A stretch of DNA of 64,000 bases, from positions 186,001 through 250,000 of the forward strand of contig WHUX01000022.1 in the NCBI GenBank assembly GCA_015179025.1. Direction: 5' to 3'. This DNA comes from Terfezia claveryi. Taxonomy: Eukaryota > Ascomycota > Pezizomycetes > Pezizales > Pezizaceae. Positions 48,524-59,913 of this stretch are shown here, one piece after another (within the stretch, counting starts at the first letter, position 1; each line of letters opens with the position of its first letter). The notes beneath the pieces were generated by a model. It did not search any database. It saw nothing but the letters and a program-made list of their open reading frames with translations, and was not told the origin of the DNA. The translations under genes and the position numbers were made by a program.

Positions 48524-51500
48524 TTAATCATCCATCGGCCTATCGCTCAGCTGCACCCCCCTCGCACTGACCGGGCTCGACACCGCACTACCCGCCCCAT
48601 AGTATCCCGCATACCCCTCAACCACACCAATTTCACTCACCATGCTTTCCCTCTTACTCGCCGCCTGGTTTGCATGCGCCGTCCTCGCCAATCCGCCGCC
48701 TGGCTTCTTGAACCTGCTACCACTACTCGCCACTCCAGACCTACTCAACGAACCACCCCTAGACAAACCACCTTCAGATCCATCCTGGAATTGCTCTGGC
48801 TCATTCGTCATCCCCGATAAGTCAACTGTGATTCCAGCATTGGCAGCAAGGGCGGCTTCTTGGGTGTAGTGTTGTTGGAGCTGTTCATTGATATGTGCCA
48901 TGGGTAAACCAGCAGGGACCTCTAGGCTTTGGGGACGGTATCTTGTTGCAGGTGATCCGCTCCCACTTGGTGGGCTGCCTGTGGAGATGGGAAAGCGTGT
49001 GATAGACATATCGGAGCTAGCATCTCGTCGATGCCGAGAGGATGGAGCTGGGGAGGATTGTCGAGACCGGGCGGTGGAAATGACAGCACGGTTGCGTGCT
49101 TCAACATGTGCTCGGCGCTGGGATTCATCGGTGGAGATGGCGCGGGATCGGCCAGAGTTTAGTGTACTGGCGCGTTTAAGCTCACCAAAGATAGACTCGC
49201 GGTGGGCAAAAAGATCTCTAACGAGGCGGTATGCGTGGCGCTCATGTTGAGTTAGGGAAGATTCAACACGGGGCCGTAGGATGCCTGGAACATTGCATTA
49301 GCGAGGGATAGGGCGGAGGAGGAGGTAAACATACAATTTGCAAGACTGTGAGCAAGGTTAGTGATGAACTGTTCGTCTGCAGATGTGAGTTCAATAAGCC
49401 GGGTGAAGTGGGTTGTGATAGCGTCGAGTGTGGCAATATTGGTCAATGGCAAGCTTCCGAGAGTGTTCTGAATGACGGCTAACCTAGCCCTGTCATCACC
49501 TTCCGACCCATGTGTTGTGTAGACTGTCTTGATGATTTCATATTTAGTTGACGAAACAAGGGAATCTAAAGTCACCGTCCGTTTAGTTTCTGCCTTGAAA
49601 CACATCACGAAGTACCCATACCCGGTAATTCTAGCAAGTAGAGCCTCAAAACGCTAGCAACAACGGGTATTTCATAATTCGCGAGAACTTCCTTTGGAAT
49701 AGCTTTTCCGGTGTTGATGGCATTTCGGAGATGATGAGTGGATTCCAATGGAACATCTACAAGCCAAATGCCTCTTCGGGCCTCATCACCTTCAAGATCC
49801 GGGTAATCTACGTGTGACACTGTTAGAAACGCTCATGAAGTCTAAAAGCAGAAATACATACGATGATCTAGATATGTAAGGATACCAGTGATAACAAGTG
49901 GAACTCGCTTTCTGTCTGCTCTCGCCCTCACTTCGAGATCGAGACCAAACGTTTGCTCTAGATGTAGAAAAATTAGAATTTGAGGAGAAATAGTAAGGAG
50001 TGTTAGACCATATACCATCTGCCGAGTTGTAGTAGTTCTCGTACGTGACAACCTTTGGCGCGAAAGATCCTGTTCGGTAAGTGTCGAGCATGAATCGCAA
50101 GTCTCCAAGTGGCTGAACAGTCTCCTGGTACAGCAACAAGTTGTCAACAGTAGATTGAATGCTTGGAATAATATTTCCTATGGCACCAGAAAAGTCCAGT
50201 ATGACTGTTGAGAATTAGCACCCGTCCAACCCCCGATCCTAGGTTGAAACTCACCAGCCTTAATAGCCCTAAGCCGGTCAAGCTCGCATTGCTCCATAAA
50301 CTTCAAGTGGGCCATTATGCTCTCCTCAAGAGCACATCTCATAAGATCCAACTTCTTAACAGCAGACTTATACCTCTCATCAGCCTCTTTTGCCTCTCTT
50401 CGAAGCCTATCTCCTGGAGTCTCGCCTGGGCGGGGCTGGGTAAGCAAGCTTCCCAAGAAGTCTCCCACAGCCGAATTTGGACTATCTACTTGAAAATCGA
50501 CGGCGGCCATAGTTGGTGCTCGCTGTAGGGATCTAGGCTCCTCTTTCTTTGGCTTTGGTTTACCAGTCATCTGGAACGCCTTGTCTCTCCATTGATAATG
50601 CATCTTTGATGAATTTGAAAATGTACTGCCCACACTTCCCACCAGCCTCAAGAAACCATGGTGAACAAGATCTTGCCCAATCCGTTCGGCGTGGCTAACA
50701 CTCGTAGCCTGCAGGTTTTGTTGGATAAACTCTGTGATTTTTTCTCCTGTGGAAACATTCTCGTACGTTCCCAGAATCGCGACTTTGTGCTCTCCCATAG
50801 GAATAACTTCCAGCATGTGACTGATGATTTTCTTAACCTCATTGGGGTGGTAGAACAGATCCCCAAGCTCCAACGGTTCCTCACTCTCCGGGTCTTCAGG
50901 CTCTGGAAGCTTGATTATGGGAGCAGAGGAGACGGACGGAGTAGAGGAGACGGACGGAGTAGTCGGAGCTTCTGTCGTAATAGGCTTGGTTGTATCTTCT
51001 GGGCCTAGAAACCTCGTTTCCTCCTCCAAATCCTCGACAAGCCTGCATTTATTGAAATAGGTACTTCGCAGCTTCTTTACCGCTTCGGCCTGTCTCTCGT
51101 GGGCTTTGATGTTGAGCTGGAGGTCGTCAAAGGACCCGGTCACGCGAGACTCATGCTGTTCACACCAATTCGAAAAGGGCTCTATCACAAGCTGTCGAAT
51201 GTTGTCTGCTACTTTCCGGTGGGCTTTCCCCGCCTACTTGGTTCTGTGAGTGAAGTCTGTCCATTCAAGGCCATAATTTTCCATATGAAGCGGTGTACGA
51301 ACCTCCTCCATTTCATTCGTTAGCCCATCATATGCCTGCCGGCAATGCGATCCCATGTCAGCTTCAGATACATTCCAAAGAAACAAAATTGATTCGATCC
51401 CCACCTTCCGGACGCTAGCCCCATCATCTCTTGCAAACCCTCCCTGCCTCTCCGCAGCTGGAGCTATTGTCAATAATCTCTGCCCATAAGAATCCTCGGC

Positions 51501-51696
51501 ATCCGCACGAAGCCTGGCCACTTGAACGACCTGCTGGTTCTCGACACACCCCTGCTGGAGCTTATCGAAAAGAACATTGAGACCTGATTGCGTCCACGGT
51601 TGAATTAGATTGTGAGCTAGCTAGTCGCAAGGGCATAGAGAAGGTACCTGTTGCATAGTCACTGGACCAGAAGGAATCCACAAACCCCGAAGGCAT
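48524..51696 (-). CDS. RGD2: F-BAR / DEP / RhoGAP protein (Rgd2/Rga8-like)
   Basis: Membrane-curvature and Rho-type GTPase regulator, expected at the cell cortex or septum. Exons: 51696-51648, 51583-51303, 51233-50255, 50204-50016, 49957-49862, 49807-49622, 49565-49335 and 49284-48524, total 923 aa. F-BAR (about 1-180): MPSGFVDSFWSSDYATGLNV, then KAHRKVADNIRQLVIEPFSN. A Ser/Pro linker precedes a DEP domain (about 230-325). The RhoGAP part (about 500-700) has FGLDLEVRARADRKRVPLVI, VLRLYLLELPDSLVSSTKYE and LSSADEQ-like ELTSADEQFITNLAHSLANC. A Ser-rich tail ends the protein. The TAG at 51234 is the 3' end of an intron (51234-51302), not a stop. The usual GIFRxSG arginine-finger segment reads RRGIWLVDVPL, so the finger Arg is replaced by Leu. 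Confidence 0.9.
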
Positions 51697-52530
51697 GCTG
51701 GTTATATTTTTGTGACACACAGGGGAAAGCTTGAGATTTGGCGGGGGAGGTTGTGTTGTGCTGCCTTCTTTTAGAGATGTAAGTGGGTTGGTTGGACAAT
51801 GACTAGCCGTGGACGCCAAATTGTAAAACCAGTAAGAACAGCGCAGGTACACGGCCTACTGCAGTAAGCGAATCGTTCAAAGGGGAGTCAAGGAAAAGAG
51901 ATGGAATCCTGTAAAGGAGGGTAAGAGTATACGTATTGACTGGGAAAGTGACTACCTGGTAAATATTAATATCAGAGTTGTGAGCTGTATCGATTTACAG
52001 TAGGGCTGATGGACATGCGAACTTTGAACGGGGGGTTCGGCACCAAGAAAATGGCTGCTTCTTGCCGATACACGTCAAGGGTGATAAAAGCAACAGAATT
52101 TCATTTGCACTACTTCCAGTACCTATTCCCCTGTGGTTAAGTAGGCAAATCTTCACGACTCGGGATTCTACACCTATGCTACTGTCGGCATAGGTAGGAC
52201 AGACATGGTTCCTCCTCGAAAAGACCCTTAATCAGACGACCAAGCCAAGTCGGCCTGCCAAGCTGTGATGGTATCTGTCAATTTTAAGCTAATTATAGAA
52301 TTGATTACGACATCCTCTTAGGATAGGAATATGAGGGAATTATATTCATCTCTCAGGGTAACTAAGAATCAAAAAATAATCCATCAAATTAAATAGGGTA
52401 TTAAGAACCGCCAAATGAGGCAAATACGCCGGTAGCTTAATAAGGGATACCGTTAGTGAGAGCTGGAACTGGTTCGTATCCCTTGGTGGAGTACTGCTGT
52501 AACGGGCCTATACCCATCTCATCGCGGAAC
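51697..52530. other. Intergenic, promoter side
   Basis: About 830 bp upstream of the RhoGAP gene and before the first recognisable CYP51 residue. No gene recognised; the CYP51 N-terminal exons are not seen here. Confidence 0.55.
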
Positions 52531-53577
<1,047 letters not shown>

Positions 53578-53851
53578 GGGAGTCAATGATGGACAGTGGC
53601 TGTAGAGCTGATTTTGCATCTTTTTGAAATGCTGTCTTATAACGTTAAACTCCTGCCTTTTTAATACATAATATGGAGGAATAATGTGTTGTAAATATCT
53701 TGTATATAGTTGCTTCCATGAACTAGAACGAGGATACCAGTGGTTGGTGGTGTCAGTAAGTAGCGTAGGGACTTCTATCTTGTACATAATCGCGTGAGGT
53801 TGTTTTCTTTGGAGAATCGAGTCACGGGATGCCCCGCCAAGTTCAGTATTT

Positions 53852-53910
53852 GGTTTATTCTAGTCTGGGTTGGCACAACACCCTCCATGCCAACCAGACT
53901 AGGTTTATTC
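53852..53910. mobile_element. 41-bp palindromic element with exact 9-bp direct repeats
   Basis: Element 53861-53901. Left arm TAGTCTGGGTTGGCA, right arm TGCCAACCAGACTA, inverted repeats differing by one G, separated by a 12-bp loop CAACACCCTCCA. It is bordered by exact copies of GGTTTATTC at 53852-53860 and 53902-53910. This is the structure expected of a very small inverted-repeat element that duplicated 9 bp of target on insertion. It has no coding capacity; any transposase must be supplied elsewhere. 9-bp duplications are usual for Mutator-like transposons, which is one candidate source. Confidence 0.75.
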
Positions 53911-54064
53911 ATGTACAGTATTAAATTTATAACTTCTGAGCCTCTCGTAAAAGTCCCAAAGGGAGAAGGTGGGACGGCGGAAAGGCTTGGCTGACGAAAG
54001 TTGCAAACGTCGGGGGTTTGTTAATAAAATGTCTCGTATGCTGTTGTAGTAACTGTTGCTTCCC

Positions 54065-54104
54065 GAGGGTGTTGTGCCAACCAGAGTTGTGCCAACCAGA
54101 CTAG
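54065..54104. mobile_element. Rearranged inverse copy of the 41-bp element
   Basis: GAGGGTGTTGTGCCAACC reads as the reverse complement of the 53861 element's left half and loop. It is followed by an exact tandem duplication of the 15-mer GTTGTGCCAACCAGA (54071-54085 and 54086-54100), ending CCAGACTAG. No clear 9-bp flanking repeat surrounds the whole unit. Confidence 0.6.
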
Positions 54105-54166
54105 AACCCGTCCAAACTCTCAATTCTTCGCTGGTTGCGTCGGGTGCCGAGACTACTCTCAATATG

Positions 54167-54228
54167 GCTCCTCAGATAGTCTGGTTGCACAACCCCTCCG
54201 TAGCTCCTCAGTAGTCTGGGCTCCTCAG
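54167..54228. mobile_element. Two nested TAGTCTGG-family insertions sharing 9-bp repeats
   Basis: The 9-mer GCTCCTCAG occurs three times (54167-54175, 54203-54211, 54220-54228). Between copies one and two lies a 27-bp segment beginning ATAGTCTGGTTGCACAAC. Between two and three lies only TAGTCTGG (54212-54219), the 8-bp terminus of the family. The order suggests two events at the same target, each duplicating the same 9 bp. Confidence 0.65.
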
Positions 54229-54678
54229 ATAGAGCTCCTCTTTCCCAACACTGCTGCTGCATAGTCTCATGCCAAGACTCTAGTCGATCGCATAGCTTCG
54301 CATTTGCTGAGAATGATGTCCGTTGATGGCACCTAATATTACATAACACATCAATTTCTGCTTAGTAACGGTAGCCATAATCAAGCCGGACTAGCCGTAG
54401 TATCGGCGAACTTACCAATAATGGCCTTCCTGTATCGATTTGGAATAGCTCAGATCGAGACTACTGTAAATAGCTCATAGTTTGTTTCAACTTCCCCAGC
54501 GGGTTCGGTCCGAGTACGACTATCTCATCACGAGCTTGTCATTACGTTGTAGTTCCCGGAGTTTGATACGCAACGTCCCAAACGTTTGTAATTCTTGAGC
54601 AGACTACAACAACGTTCGAAGTTCTAGCCAGACTAACGCTCGTCTAAGTCGCGTAATTTCTATCCAGTTCAGAGAGCT

Positions 54679-56440
54679 ATGGCTGATGAGAAGAAACTCA
54701 ACCTCAACATTGTGCCTGCACGCCTAAACACGGAATCATCGCAAGAGCTACAGAAAGATACAAGGTTTCGTATGATTAAGGGTTTGAAATGGGTCGCCCT
54801 GGCGGTATTTGTGTTATTTATGCTTGATAGTGCATTTATGAAAGTGTTCATGTCGATCCATCAGTGCCCCTATCAGAATGGGATCCAGGTAGTGAGATGT
54901 GTGTTGATGGATAGGCCGAAAAATAGGAAATATATGGAGGCAAAGCAGAATGTGACGGAAGAGGAGGCGAGGGAGATGTTGACGAATGGGAAGATGAGAA
55001 CGGTAATAGGTGAGTTTTATGCGCCAACAGGTGAGAGTGTTAGTGAGAAGCTAATGGTAACGTTTATATAGATGGGCATAATGATCTACCGTATATGATC
55101 CGCCTACTTTATGGAAATCAGATCTATAAGAATTTTGATTTCATGCATTTGCCGTATCATGTTGATGGGACACGGTTAAAGAAGAGTAACGTTCTAGGAA
55201 CTTTCTGGAGTGTATTTGTTGGCTGTCCCAAGAGTGATTTCGACGAGAATGGGGTTGAGTTTGGAGATGCAATCTACGCTGATGCAGTTAAGGAGACCTT
55301 CCAACAGGTCGATTTGGTTAAGAGGTTGATTGAACAGAACCACTTCATGCTTCTCAAAACTACTTCTACCTATGATTTCAACGGTAACCACGGGAACGCA
55401 GTGGAGTGCTGGTTCAGGACAGATGCATCCCCAAACGATATTGATGCATGCCTTTTCGAGGAAATCTTCTCATCGGAACACAACCTTTATTACAACAGGT
55501 ACGACGGAGGCGACTGGGGTAAAGTAGGAAGGCGTTTTAGCTTTTCTCCCAATGGATGGTTATGGTCAATGATGGGTGCTGAAGGACTACATCAGATTGG
55601 AAACTCGGTGGCAAACCTGAGGGGATTGTACGAGTTAGGGGTAAGATATATGACACTTACGCATGGGTGTAATAATCGTTATGCCGATAGTGCAACGGCG
55701 CTAAGGGGGGCCAGGTGGGGGGGGTTGAGTGCCGAGGGAAGAGAGGTGGTGAGGGAGATGAATAGGATGGGGATGTTGGTGGATTTGTCGCATGTGAGCG
55801 CGGATGTTATGAGAGAGGTACTTGGGGGAGTGAGTAGGGCCCCGGTGATGTTTAGCCATTCTTCGGTGTGAGTATTTTGCCCGATATTGTAATTTGGTGA
55901 GCTAAGCCAGGTGGATCTGAGAGGATAGGTTTGCACTTTGCCCCCATCCGAGAAACGTGCCAGATGATGTTTTGCATCTGGTGAAAGAGAATAACGGAGT
56001 GGTAATGGTCAACTTTTATCCTCTTTTTGTCTCTTGCGGACCAGGAAAGGTCCCTGCAAATGCGACTTTGGAGATGGTGGTGGACCATATTGAGTATATT
56101 GGGAAGTTGATCGGGTGGGAACATGTTGGTATCGGTTCGGATTTCGATGGTACATCTCTCTTCCCCGCTGCTCCAATAGTTTTTCTTTCAGTGAGCTAAT
56201 GGATATGTATTAGGAATTGAATCTGTTCCCGCTGGCCTGGAGGACGTCTCCAAATACCCCGATCTCACTGTGGAGTTATTAAGAAGGGGAGTAAAGTCAA
56301 TCGATGTCGTGAAGGTAATGGGGCTGAATATCTTGAGGGTGTGGAGGGCGGTGGAAATAGTGAGCAAGGAGATGAGGCACAACGGAGTGTTGCCAATGGA
56401 GGATAAGTTTGTCAAGGTGGAAGTGGGACGCACGTTATAG
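54679..56440 (+). CDS. Membrane dipeptidase, peptidase family M19
   Basis: Zinc dipeptidase of the renal dipeptidase family. Exons: 54679-55009, 55072-55867, 55929-56149 and 56214-56440, total 524 aa. One hydrophobic segment near the N-terminus (about 34-56, WVALAVFVLFMLDSAFMKVF) predicts a signal anchor with the catalytic part outside the cytosol. Zinc ligands are all visible: HxD in VIDGHNDLPYM (rebuilt by splicing), Glu in MGAEGLHQIGN, His in LTHGCNNRYAD, His in LVDLSHVSAD, and Asp in GIGSDFDG. The junction FSHSSVFALCPHPRNVPDDV also matches the family. No GPI signal is evident at the C-terminus. Likely roles are peptide turnover or processing of secondary-metabolite dipeptides; nothing in the neighbourhood decides between them. 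Confidence 0.92.
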
Positions 56441-56759
56441 GACGGAATCGGGGGTGTTAGTTGTTGGGAGTAAGTGAGGTGGTGCAATTGCATGCTGATG
56501 AGTCTGGATCAGGGTAACTTCATAGCATTTCAAATAATAAGTATTTTCAATGCAAAAATAAATAAAAAGGCTCAAGCTATATAGTATCTGGTGATGCAAT
56601 AGGAAGAAATAATGAAAAGGGCATTAAAAGTTTTTCACAAGCATACAAGCAACTTCACTTATCGTCTTCACCTCACGTGTTGATGAATGAGGTCTCTTGG
56701 CATCCACCCCACCATATGCTTCGGCCCCTGCACCAACTTCCCACTTTTATCCACAAACC
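56441..56759. other. Dipeptidase-FMP32 intergenic
   Basis: 319 bp with dipeptidase 3' UTR and the next promoter. The following frame is open upstream of 56760, but only through non-ATG codons. Confidence 0.6.
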
Positions 56760-57897
56760 ATGGCCGCCTCAGTTCCACCGCGCCGGGTGCTCTCTCTCCC
56801 ACATTCCCTTTGCATCCCCACGGTATCTTGTCCTTCATATCGTCCGTACCCCCGGTTGTTGATCCCTGTCCTCCACCCATCAGCTACAATCCCTTCCCAT
56901 GACCGATTCCACAGCAGCAAGTCCCTCACATCAATATCCAATTTCACACCAGCCACTATATCTCAAATACGGCATTACCTACCACCATGCGCTCCCAAAC
57001 GACCGTCGCCGTCACCAATCGCTCTTGCTGCACGTTCGTTCCATACCCCGCCACCCCTGCAGCGAGATCACCACTTCGACACACTCAAGCTTGTGGAGCG
57101 TCTACAGAGGGAAGGTTTTACGGAGGAACAAGCCGTAGCTATGATGAATGTTCTTAGTGACGTTATTGAGGAGAGGTGAGAGCTCAGTGGGCTCCTCAGA
57201 AACACAAAATAGCAGGCAAGCCAGACAAGGCGCCAGTACAACCAGCAAGTGAAGGGGATGGCGGATTAAGTGGGATTGAGACGATTCGCCATATTTTCTT
57301 GCATCTCAAGCTTACATTTCTATTACTTTTGTCTCCAGTGTCCAAAACCTTACACGGACGATGGTTTCTCAAGCGGAACAAGAGAAGATTACGTATACTC
57401 GTTCGTATCCTCAAATTCAATCCTCCCCTCAGTCGCCGCCTCTGACATAACCATTACTGCAGAGAAAGTAGATTTTGCCCAACTTCGCTCCGACCTCCAG
57501 ACGCATCACTCAGCCGAATACCAAGCCACTCGTGCAGAATACGAGCGCCTTTCCTCAGAGATAGCTAAACTGAATTCCCGCCTGCGAGAGGAGATTATTC
57601 GTGCTCAAAACTCAGTCAAACTCGACCTGAACCTAGAGAAGGGTCGTATTCGTGAGGAAGCCAGTGTTCATGAGCTCAAGATCAAGGAGACAGATACGAG
57701 GATTGAGACGGAAGTAGGCATGATAAGGGGAACCCTGGAAGCTGTGAAATTCAGCACACTGCAGTGGTTAAGTATGCAGCCTCCTATTCACGCTCACTCC
57801 TCTCTTCTGTGGACCACTGACCTAAATTTGTCGAATAGTCGGTGTGTGCACAGGAACTGCGGCACTTATATTGGGTGTATGGAGACTACTGGCTTAA
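56760..57897 (+). CDS. FMP32: Mitochondrial DUF1640 coiled-coil protein (FMP32/MCUR1-like)
   Basis: Inner-membrane protein of the DUF1640 family, linked in yeast (Fmp32) to cytochrome oxidase assembly and in animals (MCUR1/CCDC90B) to respiratory assembly and calcium uptake. Exons: 56760-57175, 57339-57400, 57463-57771 and 57839-57897, total 281 aa. The first about 100 residues are basic and Ser/Pro-rich without acidic residues until late, fitting a mitochondrial presequence. FDTLKLVERLQREGFTEEQA, AMMNVLSDVIEESVQNLTRT and a long coiled coil (ATRAEYERLSSEIAKLNSRL) follow. The last exon gives the terminal membrane helix GVCTGTAALILGVWRLL. ATG at 56760 (ACCATGG) is chosen because the frame has no earlier ATG. 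The first intron (163 nt) is longer than its neighbours. Confidence 0.88.
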
Positions 57898-59913
57898 TAT
57901 CTCACCGCCATAAAGACCAGATAACTCCTCTCCGTAGCAGTTTGCACCTGGCATTCACCTCCTTTATACCCTCACAGCACCGCAATGCTGTCACATTCTT
58001 CTTTTTTTTTTGAACTCCAATTGAAATTCCCCTGCCGTAGTAATTCCCTAGTACTCATTTGTTCCTATGTATATAATATGATTCTTATAGGAGCTTGACA
58101 ATAGCTACGACATGGTTCGAACAATAATAACCGATTTACCACCTTATAGTCTCAACCAGTGCCCAGACGAAAGTATTCGCGCACCCTTATTATACCCTCT
58201 CTGTCTCAGACCAGACCGCCAGTGTGAATGATGTACAAGAAATCCCCAGAATTAAGTTTTTCAATTCTGGGAGGAGGGCTTCACATGAGCGGGATTGTAT
58301 AGCCAACCGCTTAGACCTGAAGTATAAGTATTATGCAGCTTATTGCGTATGCATTGGGGGAAAGTAATGGGTTTATGAAGAGATAGGGAAGCGGGAAGTT
58401 GCGGTCGGGGAACAGCAAAGCATATCTCGTGCCCAAGCTCTCTTATCTACCTACGCCCGAACAGTGGTTCTTGTGGCCCAGTCAGACAAGGACATAAAAC
58501 TTTTGGATAACCCATAAGTGAATTACCCTAAACAAAATTCATTTTTCATCAACTCTTCTCAACTAAACATCATTAGCTCTTGGAGGTTGTTGAAAATTTG
58601 GGCTCTCCTGTCATGATTAACCAAATAACGCATAGTATTGGCAATTGCAACAATATATAAAAAGAGCTAGAAACTTATTTTTAGAATTGAGATACTAACT
58701 AGCCCAGAAAAAATCATCAACCTTGAGTTGGGGGGGGCCCGGAAGGTGCGCCTGCCTGCTAGCAGCGTTGCGTCTTATGATAATAGTTTTTTCTGTGGCT
58801 ACAGGAGATATTTTCTTACAGAACTTTCGGGGAATGGTTATTATTCATATAAGCTCGAATAGGTTTTTTACTTTGACGTTAGACTACTAGTTAGTGAAGT
58901 TTTTCATAATTCTGAACCCTTTTAAGGGGACCCGCGGGGAGGGGGGGAGTTAATGGCTTTTCTTATCCAGGAGTAAGCTTATACCAGTTACCCTGAAATT
59001 ACCCCGATCTGCGTGTCTCTTGGTTCATGTAATTCGTGACTGAAAAGATGAGGTAACAATAATTTGTAGTAGTCTATAAATACTTGTTCATGCGGAAAAC
59101 TGCGTATGCCCTTACCAGTCTGGTAGCTCTGGGCAAGTCTATAAGCGAAGTAGAGCTTTAACTACCTAATGCAGGATTATAGGACCACAAATGAATAATC
59201 AACATCATTCTCTCTCACTGTTTCACTCACAACCATGTACGGTGGGTATAGTTGATATTAGCTTCCCTACTGATCTTCACTATTACAAATAACAACATCC
59301 ACAGAGCCCGGCCCGCTCCTAAAATGCAGAAGAAAAAGACCAACATTGAGGACCATAATACAAACATCAAATAAATGACTGACAATCCACCGCACTTGTC
59401 TCGTCCACAATTTCGAGAAGTTGTGGAGAGAAGGATAAGAAAAAAGGATTCCCAATCGTTGGGTGGGACCCTCCAGCCCAATTCCCTGCCATGCCTGCCA
59501 TTCACCATACCGAGTAGAATGTATTGTTTTGTGTTAGTTTCCTCCAATGTTCCCAGTTGACCATCAGAGATCGTCTTTCTCCTCTGACTGGCTCCACATC
59601 ATTGATTATAATGAAAACTACTTTTTTTAGGATCTAAAATTGAAAATTCGGACATTCGGAAATTTAAATGTAGAGAGCAAAAACGATGATATAAAAGCGA
59701 AACAAAAATAGCAATCGCGTTGGTGAGAATGAGATATCAACAAAAAGAAGGTCATATGAAGAGAAGACACTGAGAAAAGAGTATTAGAGTTAAACCAGAC
59801 ATAGACTAATTAACGCTCTGCCGGGGTAAAAATTCGCGATTTCGGCTGCATGGAATACCAACAAATGAGGTGAAAACAGAGAGCAGCTAACTAGTAGAAC
59901 GGTACGCCGCATG
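57898..59913. other. 2 kb without recognisable gene
   Basis: AT-rich sequence between two converging genes. A 106-codon minus-strand frame (59227-59547) is hydrophobic in its centre but has no recognisable motif. No RNA gene seen. Confidence 0.5.

Larger units (their letters stand above)
53578..54678. other. Intergenic rich in short repeat-flanked insertions
   Basis: 1.1 kb between the CYP51 relic and the dipeptidase. Holds the complete 41-bp palindromic element and two derived clusters. The 300 bp before 54679 are the dipeptidase promoter. Confidence 0.6.

Noticed and set aside
51234..51236. Apparent in-frame TAG in the F-BAR domain
   Set aside because: It is the acceptor end of a 69-nt intron; splicing joins MEE to AGKAHRKVADN in frame.
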